NCBI GenBank assembly: GCA_016125185.1 | Contig: WGMG01000011.1 | Span: 62,001 to 126,000, forward strand | Direction of reading: 5' to 3' | Source: Armatimonadota bacterium | GTDB taxonomy: Bacteria; Armatimonadota; Fimbriimonadia; Fimbriimonadales; Fimbriimonadaceae | DNA length: 64,000 bases | Shown: positions 1 through 8,396 of the stretch, in pieces | How the letters are laid out: each line of letters begins with the position of its first letter | How positions within the stretch are numbered: position 1 is the first letter of the stretch | Made by a program: the position numbers and the translations under genes | The notes under the pieces: model-generated | The model's input: only the letters and a program-made list of their open reading frames with translations | Told to the model about the DNA's origin: nothing | Database searches by the model: none

Positions 1-405
1 AAGCGCCTTCTGCAGGCGAGGATTGCTGTAGTCTGGACTTTTGCCTCCGCCGTAATCGGTGTAGGGCGTCATCTTCAGTCCAGCATCGATCAGCCATTGG
101 GGCACTCCCGTCTTTTCGGTGGGATAGTCCATGTTGACTCGGAAGACGACAAGTTTGCCTTTTGCGGCAGGAATATCCCAAGTCTTCTTCTCCCATTCGT
201 CGAATTTGTACACGCCGTCCTGCGGTTCTAGTTCGTTCCATTTGACGTTGAAATAAACCATCGAATAGGGTTGTTGAATCTGAGAACCTTCGCCGACGTA
301 GGGGGCCCAGCCCTTGAGGGGATTGACGATTGGTCCGGGGGCAGGTTTGTACGTCCACTCGTAGGTGGTGCCAAGAAAATGGGCGGCGAGGAGGGCGGTA
401 ATCAT
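1..405 (-). CDS. Exported glycosidase-like protein (DUF4832/DUF4874 style), 3' end cut off
   Basis: The first 135 codons of a minus-strand gene whose remainder lies left of the window. ATG at 405 gives a short hydrophobic leader (MITALLAAHFLG), then YEWTYKPAPGPIVNPLKGW and a Y-M-V-Y-F-N-V-K-W-N-E-L-E-P segment at about residues 45-60, followed by a stretch opening a (beta/alpha)-barrel (W at the P-Q-W-L-I-D turn). The NPLKGW-PY start and the following W-x-E-L-E-P are what I know from secreted DUF4832/DUF4874 glycoside-hydrolase-like proteins of Planctomycetes and Bacteroidetes. Substrate unknown. It is divergent from the Gfo/Idh/MocA gene at 536, so the two may share control. Confidence 0.6.
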   Translation of the reverse strand, partial: MITALLAAHFLGTTYEWTYKPAPGPIVNPLKGWAPYVGEGSQIQQPYSMVYFNVKWNELEPQDGVYKFDEWEKKTWDIPAAKGKLVVFRVNMDYPTEKTGVPQWLIDAGLKMTPYTDYGGGKSPDYSNPRLQKAL

Positions 406-448
406 GGTCTTGTCTTCATTCTAAAGGATCGCAGAGCGAGATTCAGAA

Positions 449-470
449 ATCAAACGATTGACTGTTTGAT
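449..470. promoter_or_regulatory. Inverted repeat between divergent genes
   Basis: ATCAAAC (449-455), an 8-base spacer, then GTTTGAT (464-470): a perfect 7-bp inverted repeat in the 130-bp gap between the divergent starts at 405 and 536. A TTGACT hexamer lies inside the spacer and right arm. Its size and place fit a dimeric repressor operator controlling one or both genes. No regulator gene is adjacent, so this is inference. Confidence 0.35.
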
Positions 471-535
471 CGTTCGGAATTCGTACGATTCGAGCCTGGA
501 AAGCGACGTATCATCGTGGGGAGCCGCGCAGAAAA

Positions 536-1789
536 ATGTTGTCTTCTTTGAAATTTGCTATCCTTGGTGCCGGTGGTCGGGGCCAGATGTTCAGCGAGTG
601 GCTGGCGAACGAATGCGGACCAGGATCGGTGGTCGCGGTCGCCGAGCCCGACCCCGTCCGACGGGCCCTCGTTTCGGATGCCCACGGTATTCCCGCTTCG
701 CACTGCTATGAGACTTGGGAAGAGCTTTTGGCTCAGCCGAAGCTGGCCGACATTGTGATCAACACGACTCAAGATCACGCCCATATCCGCTCGGCAGTGA
801 AAGCGATGGAAGTCGGCTACCACATGCTTTTGGAGAAGCCAATGGCGGTGTCCTTGGCCGACTGCGAGACGATCAACGACGTGCGAAAACGCACCGGCCG
901 AATCGTCAGCGTGTGCCACAGCCTCCGCTACCATTCGGCGTTCACCGAGGTGCGAAACATCATTCAGTCAGGCGTGTTGGGCGAGGTGGTTTCGTATGAT
1001 CAGCTCGAAGCAGTCGAGCACATTCATATGTCGCATTCGTTTGTGCGAGGGAACTGGGGCAACGAAGGCGCTTCGACCTTTATGCTTCTGGCGAAGAGTT
1101 GTCACGACATCGATATTCTCATGGATATGGTCGGCTCCGAGGTCACCAGCGTTTCTTCGTACGGCAAGCTGAGCTTCTTCCGCAAGGAGAATGCCCCCGA
1201 GGGAGCGCCTAAATTCTGCGTTGAGGGATGTCCGGCCTCAGAAACTTGTCCGTACGATGCGACGAAGATTTACCTGAGCGATTCTGGTTGGGCCCGATAC
1301 GTCGGTTTCCATCGCTTAGCGCGTCAGCAGGCGATCGACGCCTTACGTGTTAGTAGCTACGGCAAATGCGTTTTTCAATCGGATAACGATGTGGTGGACC
1401 ACCAGGTTGTGGCGCTCAATTTTGAGTCCGGTGCTACGGCGACGTTTACCATGACGGCGTTTACGCCGACAGGTGGGCGCTTCATCCGAGTACACGGCAC
1501 CAAGGGCTACTTGGAAGCCAAAATCGACGAGCGAAAGCTGACCTATTGGGAGTTTTGGCGAAGCAACAAGAAGACGGAAATCGACCTTCCGAACTCGAAA
1601 GGCGCTCATGGCGGCGCAGACGCCGAAGTGATGAAGATTCTGATTCGAGCCGTCGAGCAAAACGATCCATCGCTGGTTCGAACGGATACAGAGACATCGT
1701 TAAGGACACATACGGTGGTATTTCGAGCCGAAGAATCGCGACGGACTGGGCAAACCGTTGATTTGCGGTCCCAGATCGGCGCGCACTAG
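536..1789 (+). CDS. Gfo/Idh/MocA family oxidoreductase
   Basis: A 417-residue cytoplasmic NAD(P)-dependent sugar or sugar-acid dehydrogenase. The Rossmann glycine motif ILGAGGRGQMF is at residues 8-18, the family E-K-P motif (LLEKPMAVSL) near residue 98, and the alpha/beta C-terminal domain follows. Residues about 228-245 carry a cysteine-bearing insertion (CVEGC-x5-CPYDATKIYL) known from a Gfo/Idh/MocA subgroup that often sits in polysaccharide loci. There is no signal peptide. The ATG at 536 places the Rossmann strand at the expected depth. The stop directly abuts the stop of the convergent cyclophilin gene. The substrate cannot be told from sequence. Confidence 0.88.
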   Translation: MLSSLKFAILGAGGRGQMFSEWLANECGPGSVVAVAEPDPVRRALVSDAHGIPASHCYETWEELLAQPKLADIVINTTQDHAHIRSAVKAMEVGYHMLLEKPMAVSLADCETINDVRKRTGRIVSVCHSLRYHSAFTEVRNIIQSGVLGEVVSYDQLEAVEHIHMSHSFVRGNWGNEGASTFMLLAKSCHDIDILMDMVGSEVTSVSSYGKLSFFRKENAPEGAPKFCVEGCPASETCPYDATKIYLSDSGWARYVGFHRLARQQAIDALRVSSYGKCVFQSDNDVVDHQVVALNFESGATATFTMTAFTPTGGRFIRVHGTKGYLEAKIDERKLTYWEFWRSNKKTEIDLPNSKGAHGGADAEVMKILIRAVEQNDPSLVRTDTETSLRTHTVVFRAEESRRTGQTVDLRSQIGAH

Positions 1790-2359
1790 CTACTTCATTA
1801 GACGGATATTTTTGATCGTGATCGGCGGTGTGAGCGACTGCTCCTTCGACGGTTGGCCCTGAATCTTCCTGACGATCTCCATGCCTTTGACCACGTGCCC
1901 GAAAGCGGCAAACCCCTGTCCGTCGGGATTGCGCTTGCCGCCGAAATCAAGTTCGGGCTGGTCGCCAATGCAGATGAAGAAGTCGGAAGTGGCGGTGTCG
2001 GCACCGTCACGGGCCATGGAGATTGTGCCGTCGAGGTGCTTCAGACCGGTTTTGTTGGTGCGCTCAAGCTTGATCGCCGGATAGTCCATCTTTTCAAACT
2101 TGGGATTCACTCCGCCCTGGATCACCTCGATCTTGATCTTCTTGTCGGGTTGGTTGTCCATGGTCACGGTGCGGTGGAAACGAGCGTCCTTGTAGCGACC
2201 GGCATCGACGTAGCGGAGAAAGTTCTTGGTGGTGACTGGGGCCTTGTCCGGTTCCAGTTCAACCGTGATGTCGCCAAGCGTAGTTTCGATGACGACCTTT
2301 GGCTTCGCCGACGGGAGTGCGAATGGGACCAGCAAGAGGCCGAGCAAAAGCCATTTCAT
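1790..2359 (-). CDS. Exported cyclophilin-type peptidyl-prolyl cis-trans isomerase
   Basis: 189 residues. A hydrophobic signal peptide (MKWLLLGLLLVPFALPSA) is followed by a complete cyclophilin fold: VVIETTLGDITVELEPDKAP, NFLRYVDAGRYKDARFHR with the catalytic R of F-H-R, the EVIQGG strand, SMARDGADTATSDFFI and the GFAAFGHVVKGMEIV end. It catalyses proline isomerisation during folding of secreted proteins in the periplasm or outside the membrane. The length is normal for the bacterial secreted type. The gene stands alone and is convergent with the upstream oxidoreductase without a single spacer base, so any terminator must lie inside coding sequence. Confidence 0.92.
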   Translation of the reverse strand: MKWLLLGLLLVPFALPSAKPKVVIETTLGDITVELEPDKAPVTTKNFLRYVDAGRYKDARFHRTVTMDNQPDKKIKIEVIQGGVNPKFEKMDYPAIKLERTNKTGLKHLDGTISMARDGADTATSDFFICIGDQPELDFGGKRNPDGQGFAAFGHVVKGMEIVRKIQGQPSKEQSLTPPITIKNIRLMK

Positions 2360-2414
2360 AATCGTAGTTTAACGCTTCGGGCGAAGCAAGATGAAGGGGA
2401 AGTAGACTTGCGGC

Positions 2415-3332
2415 ATGAATCGTTTGCAGATTGGCACCTCGGGCGTCGAGGCGTCGGAAATCTCCATCGGCTGTATGCGGATTGGCGGCATGGAGCCGTC
2501 TGCGATCGACGAATTGATCCGCTCGTCACTGGACTTGGGAATCGACTTCTTCGACCACGCTGACATCTACGGCGGCGGCAAGTGTGAGGAGGTCTTCGCG
2601 GCTTCGGTGAAGCGCCTGGGCCTGGACCGAAGCAAGATCATTCTGCAAAGCAAGTGCGGCATCCGCAAGGGATTTTTCGACTTCTCGAAGGAGCACATTT
2701 TGACGTCGGTGGACGGAATTCTGAAGCGGCTCGATACCGACTACCTCGACATTCTGCTCCTGCACCGACCGGATACGTTGATCGAGCCGGAAGAGGTCGC
2801 CGAGGCGTTCGAGACCGTCTCCAAAGCCGGAAAGGTGAAGAATTTCGGCGTCAGCAATTTCAACCCACAGCAGGTCGAACTGCTGCAGGCGTCGCTTCCG
2901 ATGAAGCTCCACGTCAACCAGCTTCAGCTCAGCGTGATGCACACGGGCATGATCGACCAGGGCTTGACGGTGAACATGAAGCATGAGAACTCGGTGGACC
3001 GCGATGGCGGCATCCTCGACTACTGCCGACTGAAGAAGATCACGATTCAGCCGTGGTCGCCATTCCAATTCGGCTTCTTCGAGGGCGTGTTCGTGGATAA
3101 TCCCAAGTTTCCTGAGTTGAACAAGGTGCTCGATACGCTTTCGACCGAATACGGCGTGACGAAGACGGGAATGGCGATCGCATGGCTCCAGCGGCATCCG
3201 GCGAAGATGCAGACGGTCTTGGGAACGACGAAGCCGAGCCGAGTGAAGGAAGTTGCCGACGCGTGCAAGATCGACCTTTCGCGTCCGCACTGGTACGAGA
3301 TCTACCGCGCGGCGGGCAATATTCTGCCGTAG
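2415..3332 (+). CDS. Aldo/keto reductase (YdhF-like)
   Basis: 305 residues, an NADPH-dependent (beta/alpha)8 reductase acting on carbonyls. The catalytic tetrad is visible: D in DFFDHADIYGGG (D near residue 45, Y near 50), K in ILQSKCGI (about 80) and H in LLLHRPD (about 115). The GKVKNFGVSNFNPQQVE signature (about 140-156) and a C-terminal coenzyme-binding segment (QTVLGTTKPSRVKE) are present. It starts 55 bp after the divergent cyclophilin start and is followed 16 bp later by a sulfatase on the same strand, so the two may be co-transcribed. Physiological substrate unknown; a sugar or aldehyde from glycan breakdown is a guess. Confidence 0.9.
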   Translation: MNRLQIGTSGVEASEISIGCMRIGGMEPSAIDELIRSSLDLGIDFFDHADIYGGGKCEEVFAASVKRLGLDRSKIILQSKCGIRKGFFDFSKEHILTSVDGILKRLDTDYLDILLLHRPDTLIEPEEVAEAFETVSKAGKVKNFGVSNFNPQQVELLQASLPMKLHVNQLQLSVMHTGMIDQGLTVNMKHENSVDRDGGILDYCRLKKITIQPWSPFQFGFFEGVFVDNPKFPELNKVLDTLSTEYGVTKTGMAIAWLQRHPAKMQTVLGTTKPSRVKEVADACKIDLSRPHWYEIYRAAGNILP

Positions 3333-3348
3333 TCGGTAATCTGGCCGA

Positions 3349-4728
3349 ATGGTGCTCAGCATTCTGCTTGCCGGAACAATGGCGTTCCAAAAGCCGCAGA
3401 ACTTCGTCGTGATCTTCGTCGACGACATGGGCTACGGCGACCTTAGTTGTTACGGCAATACACGCTACAAGACGCCGAACCTGGACCGCATGGCTGCCAA
3501 CGGCGCGAAGTTCACCAACTTCTATGTGGGGTCGCCAGCGTGTAGTCCATCGCGCGCATCCCTGCTGACGGGGTGCTATCCCACCCGTGTGTCGGTTCCT
3601 CAGGTTCTTGGTCCCGACTGGAAAACGGGTCTTAATCCAGATGAGATCACGATTCCTCGAATGCTGAAAGCCAGTGGCTACGCCACGGCCTGCGTTGGCA
3701 AATGGCACCTGGGGGTCAAGAACCTGATGCCGACCCACCAGGGCTTCGACGAGTTCTTTGGACTACCGTATTCCGCCGACATGTGGCCCCCGAACGGCAA
3801 CTGGCCCCGTCTCTTTCTGTACGAAGGTGATAAGCCACTAGAAGAGATTAAGAACCTCGACGATCAGGCGCAACTGACGCGCCGATACACCGAGCACGCC
3901 CAAGAATTCATCCGCAAAAACAAGAAGAAGCCGTTCTTTTTGTACATGACTCACTCTATGCCACACGTGCCGATTGCGGCAAGCAAACGATTCCTTGGCA
4001 AGAGCAGGGCGGGACTTTACGGCGACGTAGTTCAAGAAATCGATTGGTCGGTGGGCGAAGTTTTGAAGACGCTCAAAGAGCAAGGATTAGAGAAGAATAC
4101 GCTCGTCACGTTCTCATCCGACAACGGTCCGTGGCTCCCTTATGGCGATCATGCTGGTTCGGCCGGGGGCCTGCGAGAGGGCAAGGGGACGACGTTTGAG
4201 GGTGGCTTCCGGGAACCAGGAATTTTCTACGAACCCGGATTCGTTCCCAAGGGCCTCGTCGTCAACGAAATGGCTTCCACGATGGACTATCTGCCAACTT
4301 TTGCGAAGCTGTCGGGAGCGACCTTGCCCAAGAATGAGATCGACGGGCATGATATTCGCGACCTGATCACGGGCAAGAAGGGAGCGAAGACGCCTTGGGA
4401 CGCCTTCTACTACTATTGGCCAGGCGAACTGCAAGCGGTTCGGAGTGGAGATTGGAAGCTCCACGTCCCTCACAACCACCGACACCAGACGTACCCAGCC
4501 GGCACGGGCGGCAAGCCAGCGGGCGAGGTGACAGAGCACATCGGTTTGTCGCTGTTCAATATCACGAAAGACCCGGCGGAAACGACAAACGTGGCTGACC
4601 AACATCCCGAGATCGTCGAGCGCCTGTTGAAATTGATCGAGGAAGCTCGCCAGGATTTCGGCGACACGCTCACCAAAAGGGTCGGTTCGAAGGTTCGACC
4701 GCCCGGAAAGGTCGATCCTACGGGTTAG
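3349..4728 (+). CDS. Sulfatase, formylglycine (Cys) type
   Basis: 459 residues, arylsulfatase A-like S1 family. The short hydrophobic start (MVLSILLAGTMAFQ) suggests export. Metal-binding FVDDMGYGDLSCYGN is at residues 23-37. The modification motif C-S-P-S-R has its cysteine at 65, expected to become formylglycine. The G-K-W-H-L-G motif (about 117) and S-S-D-N-G-P (about 258) supply further active-site residues. It hydrolyses sulfate esters, probably on polysaccharides given the neighbours. The 3' end overlaps the convergent formylglycine-generating-enzyme gene by 11 bp. The exact S1 subfamily and substrate cannot be assigned by eye. Confidence 0.92.
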   Translation: MVLSILLAGTMAFQKPQNFVVIFVDDMGYGDLSCYGNTRYKTPNLDRMAANGAKFTNFYVGSPACSPSRASLLTGCYPTRVSVPQVLGPDWKTGLNPDEITIPRMLKASGYATACVGKWHLGVKNLMPTHQGFDEFFGLPYSADMWPPNGNWPRLFLYEGDKPLEEIKNLDDQAQLTRRYTEHAQEFIRKNKKKPFFLYMTHSMPHVPIAASKRFLGKSRAGLYGDVVQEIDWSVGEVLKTLKEQGLEKNTLVTFSSDNGPWLPYGDHAGSAGGLREGKGTTFEGGFREPGIFYEPGFVPKGLVVNEMASTMDYLPTFAKLSGATLPKNEIDGHDIRDLITGKKGAKTPWDAFYYYWPGELQAVRSGDWKLHVPHNHRHQTYPAGTGGKPAGEVTEHIGLSLFNITKDPAETTNVADQHPEIVERLLKLIEEARQDFGDTLTKRVGSKVRPPGKVDPTG

Positions 4729-5731
4729 CGGACTTCACGCAACGGAACCCGACATGGCACAAGCCGGTGTCGGGCGAGGACTTCATGCGGGCGCTGGGGC
4801 GATAGCCGCGGCAGCAATCGGGAGCGCACAGGAACGAGCCGCCGCGCATGACGCGCTTCGGAACGTTGGGCTCGTCGGGGTCGGTGGATGACTTCGGACC
4901 CTGCGGATTGTCCTTCGGCGAACGCTTGTAGTAGTCGGGTTGGTACCAGTCGGAAGTCCATTCCCACACGTTTCCGGCCATGTCGTACAGGCCGATGGGC
5001 GACGGCGGGAAGCTTTCGACGGGGGCCGTCTCCTTGTAGCCGTCGGTGTCGTCGTTCTTTTCGGGGAACTGCCCTTGCCAAATGTTGGCTTGTGGCTTCT
5101 TGTCGTCGTAGTCTTGGTCGCCCCAAACGTATTCGGACGGCTTGCCCTCGGAGCGGGCGGCATACTCCCATTCGGCTTCGGTCGGGAGTTGCTTACCCGC
5201 CCATTTGGCGTAGGCGACGGCATCGTCCCAACTAACTTGGACCACCGGGTACTCATCCTTGCCTTTGATCGAAGTTTCGGGACCGTAGGGATGCTGCCAG
5301 TTGGCGCCCGGCATGTACGTCCAGCCTTTGCCTTCGACGAAGATTCCCGCGCCGGGTTTGAGGTCTTGGGGATCGACGCCGGGAAAATCTTTGGGGTCGG
5401 GTTGCCGCTCGGCGGTGGTCACGTAGTGGGTGGCCGAGACGAACTTGGCGAACTGTCCGTTAGTGACCTCGTGCGGGTCGATGTAGAACGAGTTGACGCT
5501 GACCGTGTGAATAGGCAGTTCGTCGCTGAGGCCGCTTTCGGAACCCATTTTGAAGGTTCCGCCCTTGATCAAGATCATCTCATCGCTGATCGTGGGCTTG
5601 GTGGCGGTGGGGAGAGCGGGAGCGGCGGTTGTTGGCGCCGACGAGCAACCGGCCAGGGCTAACCCAAAAAACAGCCATTGAGTTAGAATTGGCTTTGATG
5701 CTGGGATTGATCTCGCTCCTCGTAGCTGCAC
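4718..5731 (-). CDS. Formylglycine-generating enzyme family lipoprotein
   Basis: 337 residues from a GTG. A hydrophobic stretch ends in the lipobox LALAGC (C29), so the protein is probably lipid-anchored. The SUMF1/FGE-sulfatase domain spans about 50-337: MILIKGGTFKMG, WDDAVAYAKWAGKQLPTEAE, GNVWEWTSDWY and a C-terminal MRGGSF-L-C-x4-C segment whose cysteines (about 302 and 307) match the copper/thiol pair of aerobic FGE. Lying between two Cys-type sulfatases, it is the likely maturase for both. The GTG start overlaps the divergent sulfatase start by 34 bp; a later non-ATG start would reduce this, so the N-terminus is uncertain. Confidence 0.88.
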   Translation of the reverse strand: MQLRGARSIPASKPILTQWLFFGLALAGCSSAPTTAAPALPTATKPTISDEMILIKGGTFKMGSESGLSDELPIHTVSVNSFYIDPHEVTNGQFAKFVSATHYVTTAERQPDPKDFPGVDPQDLKPGAGIFVEGKGWTYMPGANWQHPYGPETSIKGKDEYPVVQVSWDDAVAYAKWAGKQLPTEAEWEYAARSEGKPSEYVWGDQDYDDKKPQANIWQGQFPEKNDDTDGYKETAPVESFPPSPIGLYDMAGNVWEWTSDWYQPDYYKRSPKDNPQGPKSSTDPDEPNVPKRVMRGGSFLCAPDCCRGYRPSARMKSSPDTGLCHVGFRCVKSANP

Positions 5732-7173
5732 GGACTTCTGTCAGTATACAGGCACCCAGGCCGAACGTCGTTTTCTTCCTGGTCGACGACTTGGGCTGGC
5801 AGGACACGTCGCTGTCGTTCGGATTGCGGGAAAAGCTGGTAGGGCGACATTTTCGAACGCCCAACGTGGAGGCACTGGCCAAACGTGGGGTGCAAGTCAA
5901 TCAAGCCTATGCCGCCGCGCCGGTGTGCACTCCATCCCGCGTGACGCTCTTGAGCGGCATCAACCCGGCCCGAAACCACATCACCAATTGGGTTTACGAC
6001 GGTCGCGATACCGATGGACCCGACCCGACAATCACCTTACCTGACTGGCGAGCGATCGGTTTTCAGCCCGGCGACGCCACGACATTGCCGCAGGTCTTCC
6101 ACGACTCGGGCTACTACACGGTCGAGATCGGGAAGGCCCATTTTGGCGCGTGGCATACAAAGGGCGAACGCCCGACCAACCTCGGTTTTGATCGTTCAAT
6201 TGCGGGTTCGGCGGCGGGCAACCCCAACAGCTATTACGGTCTCGATAACTTTGCGCGGAAGAAAAAGAATCCCAACGATCCTCCGGCATTGGATGATATT
6301 CAGGAGCTCGACGCCTACCACGGCAAAGACATCTATCTGACCGAGGCTTTGACGGCCGAGGCGGTGAAGGAAATCCATCGCTCGGCGGAGATGAAGAAGC
6401 CGCTCTTTCTTTGGTTTGCTACCTACGCGGTACACGCGCCGATCCAGGCGAACAAGAAATACCTGAGCCATTACAAGGGCATGGACCCCACCGAGGCGGC
6501 CTACGCGACAATGGTCGAATCGTACGATGTGGCGCTCGGCCAGCTTGTCTCCACATTGAAGAAGATGGGCGAACTCGACAACACGATCATCGTCTTCACG
6601 AGCGACAATGGCGGGCTCTCGGTTTCCCAGCGGGGCGGATATCCGAACCTCCACAACCTTCCGCTTCGGAGCGGAAAAGGCTCGGCGTATGAGGGCGGAA
6701 CGCGGGTGCCGCTCGTGTTTGCCGGGCCGGGAATTCCGGCGGGCAAGGTGCTGGCGAAGACCTTCATCACGTCGGAAGACTTGTTTGCCACCATGCCCGA
6801 TCTGGCCGGAATCCGGGCCAATGCGCCGGACGGCTATTCCTTCAAGACCGAAGTGACCCAGGGCAAGGACAGCGAGCGGGAGCAGGTGAACGTTTGGCAT
6901 TTTCCGCACTATCGCGGCGGCCGGGGGCCGGGGCTCCAGCCGTTCTCGTCGATCCGCATGGGAGCCTTCAAAGCGATCTTCTTCTACCCGGATCGAAAGT
7001 GGGAGCTATACAACCTCGAAACCGACATCGGCGAGACGCGCGACCTGAGCGCCTTCAACCCCAAACAGCTCAAGATATTGGCCGACCGGCTCCTGTTGGA
7101 ACTGAGGAAGATGGGCGCACAATTCCCAACCGACCCGAAGACAGGGCAACTCATCGAGCCGGTCTATTTGTAG
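5698..7173 (+). CDS. Sulfatase, formylglycine (Cys) type
   Basis: 491 residues from the ATG at 5698, chosen because it yields a signal-like N-terminus (MLGLISLLVAARTSVSI) directly before the sulfatase core; an ATG 69 bp upstream adds residues that do not look like signal or domain. Metal site NVVFFLVDDLGWQD at 23-36; C-T-P-S-R motif with Cys at about 77; EIGKAHFG and TSDNGGLS supply other catalytic residues. The C-terminal WELYNLETDIGETRDL is the family end block. It is a paralogue of the sulfatase at 3349 but clearly diverged (CTPSR against CSPSR, longer inserts). Divergent from, and probably activated by, the adjacent FGE-like protein. Confidence 0.92.
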   Translation: MLGLISLLVAARTSVSIQAPRPNVVFFLVDDLGWQDTSLSFGLREKLVGRHFRTPNVEALAKRGVQVNQAYAAAPVCTPSRVTLLSGINPARNHITNWVYDGRDTDGPDPTITLPDWRAIGFQPGDATTLPQVFHDSGYYTVEIGKAHFGAWHTKGERPTNLGFDRSIAGSAAGNPNSYYGLDNFARKKKNPNDPPALDDIQELDAYHGKDIYLTEALTAEAVKEIHRSAEMKKPLFLWFATYAVHAPIQANKKYLSHYKGMDPTEAAYATMVESYDVALGQLVSTLKKMGELDNTIIVFTSDNGGLSVSQRGGYPNLHNLPLRSGKGSAYEGGTRVPLVFAGPGIPAGKVLAKTFITSEDLFATMPDLAGIRANAPDGYSFKTEVTQGKDSEREQVNVWHFPHYRGGRGPGLQPFSSIRMGAFKAIFFYPDRKWELYNLETDIGETRDLSAFNPKQLKILADRLLLELRKMGAQFPTDPKTGQLIEPVYL

Positions 7174-7218
7174 TCTCTGATTCGATATAGACTGATCTTT
7201 TAAGCTGCGACTTCGTCC

Positions 7219-7253
7219 ATGAAAATATTTTGTTCTATAACGAATATTTTCAT
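7219..7253. promoter_or_regulatory. Operator candidate upstream of GntR/LacI-type repressor
   Basis: A perfect 11-bp inverted repeat, ATGAAAATATT (7219-7229) and AATATTTTCAT (7243-7253), separated by 13 bases, in an AT-rich patch 15 bp before the GTG start of the regulator at 7268. The place fits autoregulation of the regulator-prepilin-lipoprotein-GH13-GH31 unit. The AT-rich right arm may overlap a promoter -10 region. Confidence 0.55.
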
Positions 7254-7267
7254 ATATACTGTAAGTC

Positions 7268-8377
7268 GTGCAAAGCCCGCGATGGCGCGAGATCGCCGAT
7301 GAACTGAGTTTTGAGATATCGACTGGCAAGTATGGTCCGGGCGACCAACTGCCATCGGCGGCGGCTTTGGCCGACGCGACGGGCGTCAGTCGATTGACGG
7401 CGAATCGTGCGTTGGAAGAGCTTCAGCGGCAGGGCGCAGTGGTCCGCGATGGGCGTCGAGGAACCGTCGTCGCCCCCCGAGTAAAGCGGCGAACGGGCCG
7501 CATCGCGCTCATCGTCGACCAGATCGACCACATCCAGAACTTTCCGAGGCCGGAACTGTTAGCGGGCATTCACGACGGGTTGGGAGACGAATTCAACCTT
7601 TTGCTTTGCGATGCCAAGGCGGACCCGAAACGAGAAATCGATCTCCTCAACCAAATGGCGGAAGAGTGCGATGGGATTCTGTGCTGGTCGACGGACGGGA
7701 GCCGCGCTGGCGAGGCGATGAATCGCCTTCGAGCGAAGGGCGTTCCTCTTGTCTTGCTGGACCGCATTCCCGACGGGGCCCTTGCCGACGCGGTGGTGCC
7801 GGACAGCGTCAAGGCCACCCGAGAAGCCCTGGAATATCTCATCGCCGAAGGCCATACGCGCATCGCGCTGTTTACGTTTGACAAGCCGGACGTCTCGACC
7901 GTCGTCGAGCGGTGCTCGACGTACGAGAAAATCATGGCCGAACACGGGCTCGAAACGAACGGCTTGGTCCGCAAGTTCGCCCCCTCGCTGGAAGTTTCGG
8001 ATCGGGCGTACTTCGACCAAGCGGTGTCGGATGCGCTGTTCGCGATGGCGCGCTCGGAGGACCCGGTCACGGCCGTCCTCTGCATTCAGGATCTCATGGG
8101 CTACGCGGTGCTCGCGGGGGCCGAGAACCTGGGCCTAGAGATTCCCAATCAGCTCGAAGTCGTGACGTTCAACGATTGGCCGCCGATCTGGCTTCGCCGT
8201 CCGTGGCAGGCACATCGCATCGCGATTCTGCCGGAGCAGATGGGGAGCAAAGCGATCGAGCTTTTGCGAGCGCAGATCGATGGTCAGCCGACCGAGCACG
8301 GCACCTATCGCGTTCCGGCTAAGTTCGTCGCCGTCGACGGACTGTTCAGTACAGATTCAATTCGCACTCAATCATAA
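7268..8377 (+). CDS. GntR-type HTH fused to LacI-type sugar-binding domain (AraR-like architecture)
   Basis: 369 residues from a GTG. Residues 5-70 form a GntR winged helix-turn-helix (RWREIADELSFEISTGKYGPG, LPSAAALADATGVSRLTANR, QGAVVRDGRRGTVVAP). Residues about 77-365 are a periplasmic-binding-protein-like LacI effector domain (RIALIVDQIDHIQNF, DGILCW, VPLVLLDRIPDG, GHTRIALFT, AVLCIQDLMGYAVL). AraR of Bacillus has this layout. It probably senses a sugar and represses the downstream prepilin-lipoprotein-amylase-glucosidase genes, which start 20 bp later on the same strand. A paralogue of the same architecture is at 32272. Confidence 0.9.
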   Translation: MQSPRWREIADELSFEISTGKYGPGDQLPSAAALADATGVSRLTANRALEELQRQGAVVRDGRRGTVVAPRVKRRTGRIALIVDQIDHIQNFPRPELLAGIHDGLGDEFNLLLCDAKADPKREIDLLNQMAEECDGILCWSTDGSRAGEAMNRLRAKGVPLVLLDRIPDGALADAVVPDSVKATREALEYLIAEGHTRIALFTFDKPDVSTVVERCSTYEKIMAEHGLETNGLVRKFAPSLEVSDRAYFDQAVSDALFAMARSEDPVTAVLCIQDLMGYAVLAGAENLGLEIPNQLEVVTFNDWPPIWLRRPWQAHRIAILPEQMGSKAIELLRAQIDGQPTEHGTYRVPAKFVAVDGLFSTDSIRTQS

Positions 8378-8396
8378 CCAACGAAGGTAATCCATC

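Noticed and set aside
1853-2563. A 236-codon frame opposite the cyclophilin
   Set aside because: The cyclophilin has a signal peptide and full family motifs; the opposite frame also overlaps the aldo/keto reductase start.
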